Notes: generated by a model not told the origin, from the letters alone. DNA of 64,000 nucleotides from Isoetes taiwanensis (GCA_021234155.1 JAJEKV010000062.1:5332497-5396496); one strand, 5' to 3'. Counted from the stretch's first letter, positions 46,237 to 56,796 are shown. Translations and numbers: made by a program.

Positions 46237-48124
46237 GCTACCTTTTTTATCCAAACCCTAAAGGCAATGTCTTGTAAATCATAGCAATACTATGTTAATA
46301 TTTGCAAAGATTACAGATGCCAATTGTGAATACTTCCTTCAGATGATTGATCCCTTTATCTGCAATGCCAAAACGTCCATCTTGCAGAACATGCTAGATA
46401 TAAAAAAATGAAATGACATTGGTACAATAAAACTTATTGTTAGGCAGTATAAGACTAAAACTAATTAAAGATCTAAGGCACAAAAAAAAACACCGGTGTA
46501 ACAATTTCTATCTTTTCAAGCACAAGAAAAGACACTGGTACAAAAACTTATTGTTAAGCAGTATAAGATTAAAACTAACTACAGATGTAAGACACAAGAA
46601 AAAGACTGAAATATGACACTTTCAATGACTTTGAAACAAGGCTTGCAATTACTTTACATGGCGGGGAGAGTCACACAAGAGTCGAAAGGAAAAAAAGGGT
46701 GTTTGAATCATGTCGCAGATCTTGGGAGATGGATTTTCCTTATTGGTTTTACCCATCATATAGCTTCACAATCGTCGAAAACCCCAATCGCAGAAAATAT
46801 CATGCTACTATAGTTAGAAATCACACCCGAGTGCTGGCAAAAATAAGCATGGACTTTGATTGTGCAAAGCAGCTTTCACTGCTGCAGATTGTATCTAACC
46901 CTTGCATAGAATAGCAAGGCACATAAAATGGCTCAGAGCAAAATGCTTGTGGAAATAAAACATAGAATAGGACACCTAGCTGAGAATTCATCTACAGGTG
47001 GAATCTAGCCCTTGGAAAGAATAGCAAGGCACGTAAAATGGATCAAAGCAAAATGCTGGTGTAGAAGAGTTGCATGGAAGTAAGGCCACAATTAATGAGA
47101 CATAAAATGGAAATAAAACATAGAATAAGACACCTAGCTGAGAATTCATTTGTACAATATAGACAAATATTAGAACATATAAGTATCTTACATGATGATT
47201 AAACATCACGGAAAAGCCAGACTATGTAAAGAGCGGACGCTGTGGATGCATATGTTGCACACATCAGGTATGATTATGATGTCTGTATGGTCTCACTGCA
47301 GTGTCCGTCATGGTGCAATTCAATACTAAACAAGAATAACGCAGTTTTGCTAAGGTTATGCAACGCTGCTAGCTCATGAAAAGACGCCAGATAAGGTTAC
47401 TCTAAAAAGATAGATAGATAGATAGATAGTAATCCTTCCGTTGTTAACCATTGACCTCTGAAAGACGGGAAAAAAGAAAGAACAATTCGAAGAAGAAAGG
47501 GGCAAAAAACTATAAACTTAAAATTAGAACAGGAGAGAACAAAGGACTTGTTAAGAATCGTGGAACGAAGAGGAAGCGTACCTTGGAAGAACACGATGCT
47601 GAAACGGAAGTTCAAAGCTGAGATGCAAAGTGAACATAAGATATTTCCTCCACGCGTTCGGATCCCTAAATAAATAGGTCTTTTGCATAGAATATAAATC
47701 GAAATCACCAGAATGAGAGGATGCATAGAGCTTACAGTTCTGAGAATCTCAAAGCTAGATGCCATGAAGCTAGATGCCTTCAGAAGAGAAGAAGAAAGGT
47801 GGTGGCAGACCCATCAGAAGATCTATGCAAAACAGAACAAATGGATTAGAACATGAAATATGATGCTAGCATCTACAGACATATCTGGCCCTAAGGCTCT
47901 CTTCATCATCAGATTTTTATTAACCTAAAATCTGACTGGCCAATGCACCATCTCTGATGAGAACCGGACATAATCAAGCCTTGAGAAAGAAAAGGTTTTT
48001 ACAAATATGGCTTCAAAAGGCACCACGAGCCGAAATGCACCAAGAGCCCGATGATTCAAAAGCTCGCTACTTTCAATCTGCCTTGCCAGTTACCCGGTTG
48101 CAACATCGACGATACAGAATGCTG
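46237..48124. other. No recognised gene; ~113-bp degenerate duplication
   Basis: AAAACTTATTGTTAGGCAGTATAAG (about 46425) and its relative (about 46545) mark a duplication. Another near-repeat, GACACCTAGCTGAGAATTCAT, lies at about 46970 and 47130. Short frames at 46613-46914 (plus) and 47397-47765 (minus) show no known domain. A GATA microsatellite lies at 47408-47430. Confidence 0.5.
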
Positions 48125-48126
48125 TC

Positions 48127-48290
48127 ACAAGCATATCTTGGGTATATTCTAGCATACACTCAGGATATGCCACAAACCCACATAAGCCAAGGTTTCCCCC
48201 CAGGGGCAACCCAAAAAGAGGTTACGGCATATCGGACATGGTCGTGTAAAAACTAGAAGTAAATCATAAAATGGTAAGATAAGAAATACA
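48127..48290 (+). repeat. Dispersed repeat and partial 160-bp module
   Basis: Second copy of the CACAAGCATATCTTGGGTAT repeat (see 41.53 kb), followed by a truncated telo-box module (48214-48285) that stops at the GC-rich palindrome. Confidence 0.75.
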
Positions 48291-48332
48291 AGAAATTTAT
48301 CGCGGCGGCCAAGGCCGCCGCGAACATTTCTT
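48288..48332 (+). repeat. GC-rich palindromic micro-element, copy 1
   Basis: TCGCGGCGGCC-AA-GGCCGCCGCGA (48300-48323) is a perfect 11-bp inverted repeat embedded in AAGAAATTTA...ACATTTCT. The same ~44-bp sequence occurs in opposite orientation at 61797-61841. Confidence 0.85.
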
Positions 48333-49069
48333 TTGTTCGACACGGCCCAAAAGATATTGGGTGTAAAAGATACTCAGTGTGAAAGAAAAAATAGTGCAAA
48401 ATGTACCACTGCAAAAGAAAATTCATGAGGGCCGCCGCAAAAGATACTCAGATTTATATACCTTTGGAATGGTGCGAAAAAATTTCCTAATAGTGAAGAA
48501 TTTGTGTAAGTAGATTCCCTTGTATTGACTTATGTACGTCGGATTTGTGTGGGTATGAATTTGAGAAGCAGGGGTTTTTCTGCCCATAGAATAGACGAGG
48601 ATTGAGAACATGGATTTTGTTCCATGGTTTCCTCATATAAGTTTTTTTTTTTTTCCATTTACACTTTAGGGTCGGTTGAAAAAAAAGAGAGGTGATTCCA
48701 CTATGCAAAACTTATGTTGTAACATGCAAAACTTATAAAAGTATCAGAACAAAATAGTTTCAAATAGTTTGCTACTTTCTCAATTAAATTGTTAGATATC
48801 GTTGTTTAATTTTATCCCTGGCCAACAAATGCTTAACCATCTCCTCCAACACATTTTTTGGGATTTTTTGGGTCTTCTTCCTCTAATCTTCCTTTTCCAT
48901 TATAACTAATTTGTCTCAGGCCCAAAAGTCGTCCTTTCTTAAGTTTTGCACATATGTGCTCTCTACAATATGATACTTTGGTGAGTTCGAATATCCGATT
49001 GCACTTCAAAATCTAAAGTAGAACAAATATACTTTAAAGTGCCACCCTAAACAATGGGAATACCAGCAA
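48333..49069. other. AT-rich, no gene seen
   Basis: Only short unsupported frames; poly(T) runs near 48645. Confidence 0.5.
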
Positions 49070-49480
49070 AACCAGAAGGAGAGACAAAATACAACCACGG
49101 ATGTTAACAAACAAAAACTGGCTTAATCTATTTCTCCAAGAATATCTCATTGCTTTGGTCCTTAAATGCTACAGGCCTATCATGCCAATTTACTTAGATA
49201 AACAAATGCGGGACGTGACATGTGGATGTGCTTGAGCATGTATATTGCCAATGTGTAATGAAGACCCCAATATCCAATGATGCACCACACTACTTATTCT
49301 GGATGTTAACAAACAAATAATTTTTTTCTCCAATAATACCTCATTGCTTTGGTACTTAAACGTTACAGCCCTATCATGCCAATTCACTTCGACAAACAAA
49401 TCCGAGACACGCATGTGGATGGGCTTGAGCATGTTTATTGCCAATGTGTAATGATGACCCCAATGCCGGAACATATAAAA
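49070..49480 (-). repeat. ~190-bp tandem duplication of an exon-like segment
   Basis: Two diverged copies (about 49100-49300 and 49300-49480) share CCTATCATGCCAATT, GTGGATG-GCTTGAGCATG and GCCAATGTGTAATGA. On the minus strand the right copy is open as YTLAINMLKPIHMRVSDLFV followed by EVNWHDRAVTFKYQSNEVLL; the left copy keeps the sequence in a shifted frame. I do not recognise the peptide. Confidence 0.6.
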
Positions 49481-50149
49481 CAAACAACCAATAAAGCAAA
49501 ATATAGAGACAACCTGCACATTTGATTTTGTGCAACTCGCCTTTATACTGCCCATCGGATATAATACACAATAACTATATTTCCAAAGAATTAATGTAGA
49601 TAGAAATGAGAACTCGTTCTCAAACGCCCAAGCTAATCGCCTCATGTCAACATACTCAAGAAACATATTGGGGACGTAAAAAAGAACCTCCGGAGAGAAG
49701 CTTGCATGAAGCAAATCAACAAAATTTCAGCAATGTGCTTATGCCAATCGCACCCAATCTTGACCAACACAGAAGCATATATCCTAAGGGGAAATATACC
49801 GCGATAGAAAAAGGAGGATCTTTTACACGCATGAATGATTAAATGCAAATTTTCTATAATCCGAGCATGAGACATTTTCTTTAGTTAAGTAACACCGGTT
49901 AGAAATGAAACATATCGGAGAAAGAAAAACGAAAAATATGAGCAACAACCCTTCTATAAATCACAAATAGAAAAGCCAAACAAAGATATAGCCCAGAATT
50001 TAACCGGTAGCAACCACCTTAACATAACATCATAACATCTTGAAATAGAGAGCTCGACTCATAGCACAAATATTGGAAACTCAAATTTTAGGCGTCATTA
50101 AGAACTAGAATAGATTCTATTATCTAACTCCGCTTTAAAACACATAATG
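49481..50149. other. No recognised gene
   Basis: Short frames on both strands without domain features, between the duplicated exon-like segment and the receptor-kinase fragments. Confidence 0.4.
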
Positions 50150-51140
50150 ATCCTCTATAGAGAGTGGCAAGAAATAGCATCGATTTATACCTATATGGCT
50201 GGCGAGAAAGTTTTAGGGATTCCGTGAGATTGTCCACGTAATGGTTGGAGTAACCTGGGTATTCCATCATTAGTGTCTCATAATGACCTAAAAAAAAAAA
50301 AACTATAATCAAAGAGGTAACCACAATATTTGACTGCAAAGTAGAGTACATAAATGATAATGAAATTTCCCATACTTAATTGCTTGTAGCACACTGTCTA
50401 ATGTTAATTGTATATCCAAATGAAGCCCGGCTATTATGCTATAGAAGAAGTGACAAAAGGCGCCAACATTTGGAAAGACACAATGAAGAACAAAACAAAG
50501 AAATAAAAGCAAATCCAATGAACATACCTCTGGTGATATTGCATGATGTATGAGTTGCACATTGTTGTGCAGAAAACCAAGACTCTCACCAAGCTCCTGT
50601 ATTCATGCAACCGAATGTCCCCAATTAGGACATTATTTCCAAGATACCTGAATAGTACCATAACTATATGAGCTGCCGATGGGTAAAACGAGGAGGAGAG
50701 TGTGATGTTCTTACAACTCTTGTAAACGGGAGGCAACCGGAAATGGTATCATTTGACCGAGATGATTGTTGCTCGTGTCTCACAAAATTACAATGTTTGG
50801 CATGTAGTCTAAGAAGAAAAGTTGAGAAGATACATTTGAGTGTGGGAAAAGTGCCTTTACGTAATTAAGAGATTGTTGAACTTGGTCAATGAAGTACCCA
50901 AAGAACCGCCAAGCTTGAGGTTGGGAAGACGTCCGAGATCACAATATACATTGAAATTGATATTTGATTAGATAAACAAATGCATTGTGTTATACAACCT
51001 AATTACTTACATTGCAACAATGCTAATTCCGAGCATTGGACTCCTTGCCATAAATCCCCCGCATGGGTCCGCTTTGGAGAATTCCATCCCAAAAGAGGAG
51101 GCTTACTACAAACCGCGTAGAGAGTCTTAAGAGCAACAAC
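50150..51140 (-). pseudogene. LRR receptor-kinase (STRUBBELIG-type) ectodomain fragments
   Basis: Minus-strand pieces follow the order of a STRUBBELIG-family ectodomain. 51140-51011 reads LKTLYAVCSKPPLLGWN then GDLWQGVQCSE, the N-terminal cap before the LRRs, with donor GTAAGT. 50945-50870 reads LKLGGSLGTSLTKFNNL. 50782-50712 reads TSNNHLGQMIPFPVASRLQE. 50647-50590 reads LGNNVLIGDIRLHEYRSL. About 50260-50190 reads GIPKTFSPAI. These match successive LRRs, each apparently on its own small exon as is usual for this family. STRUBBELIG receptors act at the plasma membrane in tissue patterning. Frame changes within pieces (for example before LPNLKLGG), and the lack of a transmembrane or kinase part downstream, indicate a dead partial copy. 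Subfamily assignment is from recall of family sequence and is moderate. Confidence 0.5.
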
Positions 51141-51190
51141 CGAGAAAAAGCAAAGGACGCTGATTATGATGGCTAATTAACTTCTTACAC

Positions 51191-51850
51191 TCACATAGCG
51201 GCGCAATGGCCATTGCTTTTTACCATCTTGTGGGTCTCCCACGTCCGCAATGATATGATAATATAAACACTAAAAGCCATCAAAAGCATCCATTTGTGAA
51301 CCATTTCTATCGCCTCAGAAGAATGCGAATCATATCGCGAGATGGATCTTGAGTTGATGGTCACATGTAGCTCTCCATTTAGATAAGTTGCGGCGAATCC
51401 ACTCCATTTTGGAAAAACGAATAAAATAAATATGAAGCAAAGCATATGAAAAAACACCTGGAAGATCATTTATATGAAATTCTCAAAGCATCGAAGAGGA
51501 TCACGAAAATGCCGAGCTTGACAGTGGTGTCGATGTGCCACCTGAAGCTCACGGGCAAGGATGAATATTATTAATGGCAAGCTTGGGCACTTGTCTAGAG
51601 ATGCTTCCATGGATTTGGGTCCCAAAGATTTTTTGCCTTGCTTGTCTAAAAGCATGAAATGCACGGTTTTTAGAAGGTAAACACGCCGCCGTTTTTTTAT
51701 CTCTAAGGAGACCCATAAGCTCGCTGCATCCGATAGACCAAGATAAGACCCATCTGGAAGAAACCACCACCCCATTGCCCATTGTGATTGTATACAACTT
51801 AATGTTATTGTAGCGTGCCCATCCATTATGAAAGAGTATGAGATCACCAT
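51191..51850 (-). pseudogene. Unrecognised membrane-protein-like exon pieces
   Basis: Minus strand: 51469-51191 encodes 92 codons with two hydrophobic segments, FFHMLCFIFILFVFP and WMLLMAFSVYIIISL, separated by a hydrophilic loop with an HSSEAIEMVHK stretch. A GATCTTCCAG acceptor precedes it. Upstream, 51850-51480 is open in two overlapping frames and ends in WHIDTTVKLGIFVILFDALR in a third. The pieces look like exons of a membrane protein, but I cannot name it, and they may not belong to the receptor-kinase fragments next to them. Confidence 0.3.
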
Positions 51851-52247
51851 TACCTCCTATCCCATCAATTCTAATATATGCTTTGGGAAAGAAACCAAGA
51901 ACAAATCTTCATGGATATGACATTGCCCACCGCATAACCCGCTTCGCGGATTGAATAATATATGGAATAACCATATCTAACCGGATAAATCATCTCACCC
52001 ACGATTTTCTCTTCATTATTGACCCTTGAAATGCAAGCTTATGAATGGGCCAACATCGCCAAGGTGCCCATCCATCCATGAAAGAGTTGCTGAGATCAAT
52101 GCATAGATTAGATTAAGCGGGACCTCCAATCATTCCATTATTTATTTAATTTTCATTTATGCTTTTTTTTTTCAAGGACAGAAATGCTTCTTTTCCCGAA
52201 AAAAATATTAGGTTCAAACAAAAACCCAACTGGATATATGTTTTCCA
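51851..52247. other. No gene seen
   Basis: AT-rich spacer before the duplicated mL53 unit. Confidence 0.5.
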
Positions 52248-52249
52248 TA

Positions 52250-52891
52250 GGGCATTGATCTCGAGGCTGATAACGTAAAGACGTTATCAGCCATAGTGAT
52301 GGTGAAACCCTAATAATATATCCGGGAGATGCTGAAGCCTGACGAAGGTTAGGATCGAATTCAACCCAAGATGCCTGAGCTGCAGCTCTGGAGTTTATGG
52401 CGCAGTGCAATTCTCGCAAAGTCTCATCCAGATTGCCATGACTGTTAAACGTAGAACTGATGATTGCATCCCCTCGTGTAGTGGTTACCTATCAGAATGG
52501 ACCCTTGGAATGGATGGCACCCAAATGCATGCAATCAAATGCGCAAACATATTCTGCGCAAAGCAGAAATGTTTGAAACTGAGCAGTTGTTCCGTGAAGT
52601 TGGTCTGCAATGGCCTGAAGGTTATACCCGATTTCTGCATTCTATGCTTAGATTACTTGCTAATTATCAAGCACTCTATTTAGTGCCTTTAAGAATTTAA
52701 TTTGATAATATAATATTTGGATGCCCACGCTTTTTTGGTATTCCAAGCTACAGTATGAAATGGAACTGTATAGTTCAATTGTTTTTGGTGCTTGTAGATC
52801 AGAAAATAATATATGATGTTGAAAACCAAATGTATTAATCAATGGCAAATTTCTGCCTTAGGTAATTATTGTTTAAGAACTGCAAATTATA
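52250..52891 (+). pseudogene. mL53 gene copy 1, broken
   Basis: This is the first unit of a ~642-bp tandem duplication and contains the hairpin, telo-box, coding region (about 52333-52640) and 3' flank of an mL53 gene. The ATGCTGAAG start survives at 52333, but several small deletions (after CTGAAGC, around CCCAAGATGCC and CGCAAAGTC) and an insertion (CATCCCCTCG) break the frame, and the stop codon of copy 2 is changed to CGA. Coding blocks such as GTTAAACGTAGAACTGATGA and GAACTGAGCAGTTG remain. It is a pseudogene of mL53, the mitochondrial large-subunit ribosomal protein. Confidence 0.85.
52265..52292 (+). promoter_or_regulatory. Perfect hairpin upstream of mL53 copy 1
   Basis: GGCTGATAACGT-AAAG-ACGTTATCAGCC: 12-bp arms, 4-nt loop, about 40 bp from the telo-box region. 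Each arm holds a GATAA (I-box-like) and an ACGT core. Confidence 0.7.
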
Positions 52892-52906
52892 GGGCATTGA
52901 TGTCGA

Positions 52907-52934
52907 GGCTGATAACGTAAAGACGTTATCAGCC
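52907..52934 (+). promoter_or_regulatory. Perfect hairpin upstream of intact mL53
   Basis: Same sequence as at 52265, located 47-74 bp before the mL53 ATG. The mirrored GATAACGT/ACGTTATC could be a paired bZIP/GATA-type site or a DNA/RNA hairpin; which is unknown. Confidence 0.7.
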
Positions 52935-52946
52935 ATAGTGATGGTG

Positions 52947-52955
52947 AAACCCTAA
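52947..52955 (+). promoter_or_regulatory. Telo-box upstream of mL53
   Basis: AAACCCTAA lies 26 bp before the ATG. Telo-boxes are common in promoters and 5' UTRs of plant translation-machinery genes, which fits a ribosomal protein gene. Confidence 0.7.
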
Positions 52956-52980
52956 CAAGGAGCTCGAGATCCGGACGGAG

Positions 52981-53304
52981 ATGCTGAAGCAGCTGACGAA
53001 GGTTAGGATCGAATTCAACCCAAGGGATGCCCGAGCCTCCGCAGCTCTGGAGTTTATGGCGCAGTGCAATTCTCGCAAGGCGGTCGAGTCCAATCCAGAT
53101 TGCCAGGTGACTGTTAAACGTAGAACTGATGATTGCATCCCTCGTGTAGTGGTTACCTATCAGAATGGAAAGGAGGAGGCTATGGATGGCACCCAAATGC
53201 ATGCAAATCAAATGCGCAAACATATTCTGCGCAAAGCAGAAATGTTTGAAACTGAGCAGTTGTTCCGTGAAGTTGGTCTGCAATGGCCTGAAGGTTATAC
53301 CTGA
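52981..53304 (+). CDS. MRPL53: Mitochondrial large ribosomal subunit protein mL53, intact, intronless
   Basis: A 107-codon frame starts ATGCTGAAGCAGCTG and ends TGA. The protein has LTKVRIEFNPRDARASAALE, FMAQCNSRKAVESNPDCQV, VKRRTDDCIPRVVVTYQNG and ETEQLFREVGLQWPEGY, which matches the plant mL53/MRPL53 family closely from the start (typical M-L-K-x-L-x-K-V-x-I-E-F-N) to the E-T-E-Q-x-F-R-E-x-G helix. It is a little shorter than family members I recall (roughly 110-130 residues), ending soon after the W-P motif. mL53 is a thioredoxin-fold subunit of the mitochondrial ribosome; the protein is nuclear-encoded and imported. No intron or obvious cleavable presequence is seen. The gene is the second unit of a tandem duplication. 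It could be the working copy or a young retro-derived copy; no terminal poly(A) tract argues against the latter. Confidence 0.85.
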   Translation: MLKQLTKVRIEFNPRDARASAALEFMAQCNSRKAVESNPDCQVTVKRRTDDCIPRVVVTYQNGKEEAMDGTQMHANQMRKHILRKAEMFETEQLFREVGLQWPEGYT

Positions 53305-53600
53305 TTTCTGCATTCTATGCTTGTCATTTACTTGCTAATTATCAAGCACTCTATTTAGTGCCTTAGAAGAATTCTCTGTTTGATAATATAATATTTGGAT
53401 GCCCACGCTGTTGAATTTGGTATTCCAAGCTAGAGTATGAAATGGAACTGTATAGTTCAATTGTTTTTTTGGTGCTTGTAGATCAGAGCAAGATAATATA
53501 TGATGTTGAAAACCATAGCATGTATTAATCAATGGCTGTAAAATTTCTGATAAAGGTCTTAGGTGGAATTATTGTGAACTCAAGAACTGCAAATTAAAGC
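53305..53600 (+). other. 3' flank of intact mL53, shared with copy 1
   Basis: CTAATTATCAAGCACTCTAT and TTGATAATATAATATTTGG recur after copy 1 (52660-52720), so the 3' UTR and downstream sequence were duplicated with the gene. Copy 1 has several small deletions relative to this one. Confidence 0.75.
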
Positions 53601-54644
53601 ATGACATCTCTTTATAACACCCTTCTTTCCTTGGTCCAAATGGATTAGGGAATATCCCGAGGATCATTTGATGTGATGTTGATCTGAGCACTTGAAAGTC
53701 TTGTTAAACTGCAATAGTAAAAGGCAGAGAACACAGAAGAGAATATTGTAAAAGATTATAGATTTGCAATGGCACATGGGACGGGTTTAACAAAGAATCT
53801 GGTGGACGGTTTAACTTCTTATTTGTTAATTGTTATCCACATTTGATGGGTGTCCTAAAAGCTGCTCGTTTTCTGTTTTGATTTGCTATATTACGCTCTC
53901 AAATATGTGGAATCAGAGGAGTATCTACAAGTCAGATATATCTAGTGACTGTAAATGTAGTTATGACCTTGCATCAGCTATGCTAGGGTCTATTTTGTTT
54001 GACCTTTTGCCATTCAGATGGAGTTTATCAGTTGCAAAAAAATAATTTGGGGGGAGCTTTCAATGACTTCTAGAACTGGTGATTGCCAGCTTGGAATTGA
54101 CAGTATGGCTTCTGATTAGGCTATAACATGCAGCAGTTTCAAATTCTGTATCCAAGCCGCAGCTGTGATAGCCATGAACACTTGCCTTTCTCTGGCTGCT
54201 TTTGATCAGGATTTTTTTCTCTCCAAAGCCCTTTCTAGCCTGAAACAAACCGATTACGGTTTTTGGACATAAAAGTAAAGTAATAATGGTTCTTTTAGAT
54301 TGACGTGTTTGTATACGTTTGCAACTTTGATACTTTGAAATAAACGTGGATTATCTGATCGAAATGGGGGCTTTGGTGACTTTCGTTTCACATTTTAGCC
54401 GAATACTTTTTGGGAGGATAGGATCCTTCCTAATGAGCGCCAGTTTTTGTTTTTTTTTGTCACGTCTCAATGTCAACGTGCTATGTGACTTTCAACAAAT
54501 CGTGGCCTGTCTGTGAATTATAAAATATAATAATATCTACTCCAGTTGTACAGATATACACAAGGAAACCTCATGATGTAATGTTACAGTAAATATTGCT
54601 TTATTGCAGGTCAAGCTAACGAATAGGTAAACGAAATACTCTTT
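53601..54644. other. No gene seen
   Basis: Mixed sequence; short frames on both strands lack features. Contains the downstream region of the minus-strand CASP-like locus. Confidence 0.45.
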
Positions 54645-55720
54645 TCAGAAGCCTGAAACTTTAGCCAGCAGAAACCCAGATCTGACAGCAGAAAAGAGCA
54701 GAAATATGAAGGCAATAAAACTCATGGCTATGGAGGCTATGAGTTGGTGACAGAAGTCTGAGTCGCATACATATCCAAAAGCATGGGCTACGTCCATCCA
54801 AGTATTATAAGTCCCAGTAGCAGCTGAGGAGCAGGATACTGCCAGAATTGTAAAAAGCTGCACAGATAAAATCTGAACTTAGATTCACGCAACTTAACTA
54901 GCTAGATTTTTCATTGTCAGGCATGCAATCAAACCAAAAAATTTCATTTCCATTGAGATTGGATGGATTCGGCCTTACCGCATCGCAGATGAAGCACAAA
55001 TACTCGGCCGTAGGCGAAGGGATCATGCTGGCACCAGAGAGGCCCATGCAACCTGCAATTGCTTGAACAAGGGAGTATGCCATAACAATTGCATTGATAG
55101 AAAGAAGATATCTACGAGACAAGAGAACAACTATTAGGCATAAGCTTCAATAAGTAAATGTATAGGCCATATGTCTTAAAGATGATCTCTGCCAATGGGG
55201 TGTGATATTAAAACTACCAACTAACTATCATATGCATGCAAAAAAATAACAAGAACTATTAACTTAAAATTATATCTTACACATTAGCTGATAGCCCAAT
55301 GGGGTGTGATATTAAAACTACCAACTAACTATCATATGCATGCAAAAAAATAACAAGAACTATTAACTTAAAATTATATCTTACACATTAGCTGATAGCC
55401 CTGTGTCATTGAATTTGGCGCCATTCTTGTTGTCTGACACCATGAGTGCAAAGGCTATGAGACCCAACACAAAGGCTAAGATTCTTAGCGAAGGGTTCAA
55501 CACACTTGTGTTGTTTTGTATAGGAACCCCATAGATAGAGTTGGACTTGGCACCGGGACTTGTGCCCCTAATTGTTCTCGGTATGTAACCCGAGTTGTTC
55601 CTTCAACATATGCGGATTAGGATATGTGCCCGAGACATAAAGATCTGTTGTAGCAGCTTGGACCTCCATTCCTCCTTGAGGTTGAGATCCAAGTTCTTCA
55701 TCCCTCATTGCCTTTCCCAT
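54645..55720 (-). pseudogene. CASP-like gene, frameshifted in exon 1
   Basis: Exons 55720-55385, 55111-54979 (133 nt) and 54857-54645 carry the paralogous structure: start MGKAMRDEELGSQPQGGM, TM1 around LRILAFVLGLIAFALMV, TM2 in LLSINAIVMAYSLVQAIAGC, TM3 in LFTILAVSCSSAATGTY, TM4 in SIAMSFIAFIFLLFSAVRSG. Exons 2 and 3 are open, with donor GCG|GTAAGG and acceptors CTCGTAG and CTGTGCAG. In exon 1 the Pro-rich region switches frame twice, near CCGCATATG (about 55610) and near CCAACTCTATC (about 55540). These shifts would truncate the protein before TM1 unless they are sequencing errors. A 104-bp duplication spans the exon 1 donor. Encodes, if repaired, a four-pass plasma-membrane protein; as read, a pseudogene. 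Confidence 0.75.
55194..55401. repeat. Perfect 104-bp tandem duplication across the exon 1 splice donor
   Basis: AATGGGGTGTGATATTAAAA starts at 55194 and 55298, and the two units appear identical. Each includes the minus-strand donor GTGTAAG (55276-55282 and 55380-55386) and 16 bp of exon 1, so two donors are available. Confidence 0.9.
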
Positions 55721-56796
55721 TGCTCTCAACCAACTATTGACAGTCAGATTCGCCCTTTTATATTCATCACTTTGCCCTGTTGGATCATGGAACGATCTAT
55801 TTCTTCATGAGTTATAACTCATTATAGCTTGCATATTATAAGGAAGTCAACGTGATGGGATGCCAAGTTGTAAATGTAATACAAAAAATAATAAGGAAAT
55901 AAAAATGTCCTCAATTGTTAACTAGTTTACCAAAAAAGCACTTAATATTTGAAGACGTCAAAATTCCTCAAAATTTTAGGAATTCGCCAGGCCCCTATTA
56001 ACAAAAAATTGCTCCAATTTTCCCTAGGATAGAGATATGGATAGGGAAAGTGTTGTTGACACCCATAAGAGCATAGCTGCATCTTGTTAGGGCTTCCTAT
56101 TGCAGTTATTGATTTAAAAAATACACCAAGTTTTATGTTATTTTGAAAAGGATTGCCTACTCTACGGGGGGGGGGAGAGCAGATGGTTTTTCAGGAAATA
56201 AACAGACTTAAAGGCATTTCAGGAATATTAAGGATTTTCTGGTAACTTATTATTAAGGTGAATTATTGATCCGATAACGACTTATTGGTAAAATTTCCAA
56301 AATAGAACTTTACTATAAATATTATTATTACAAAAACAAATAAAACTTAGATATTTAATATAAAAAATAATGAGAAACGCCATTCCAATGATAGTCCATG
56401 GCGTTTGGACATGGTGCCTTGACACCTTCTTACAATTTGTTTACTTATTCCTTTGCTAATTAAATGCCTCCAATTTGTTGAGCTTATGTTCCAAGGTGCC
56501 TAAGGGGTAGACTTGATCGGTCTTATAAAGTTGGACTCTTCTTTAGTTGGGAAATCCTTTCCTTAATCCCCAAGGTTTAAAATAGCCTTATAAGATAACT
56601 TTGCCCACAAATAAGAATGTTTAACGTCAAACGTCCTAGGTGAACTAGCTATGACATTAATGAATAATAGGTGACATTTCACCTGTGGTTTGATCTCAAC
56701 GACATGCTAAAGGTTGAAGAGCGCCACAATAGATATAAACAAATCATTGCAAAATGGTCCAAAATAGGTGAAATTTATTATGTAAATTATACCTTC
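55721..56796. other. No gene seen
   Basis: Upstream region of one CASP-like gene and downstream region of the next; includes a G9 run near 56166. Confidence 0.45.

Noticed and set aside
47397-47765. 122-codon hydrophobic minus-strand frame as a membrane protein gene
   Set aside because: It ends in a translated GATA microsatellite, shows no family features and has no related copy in the window.
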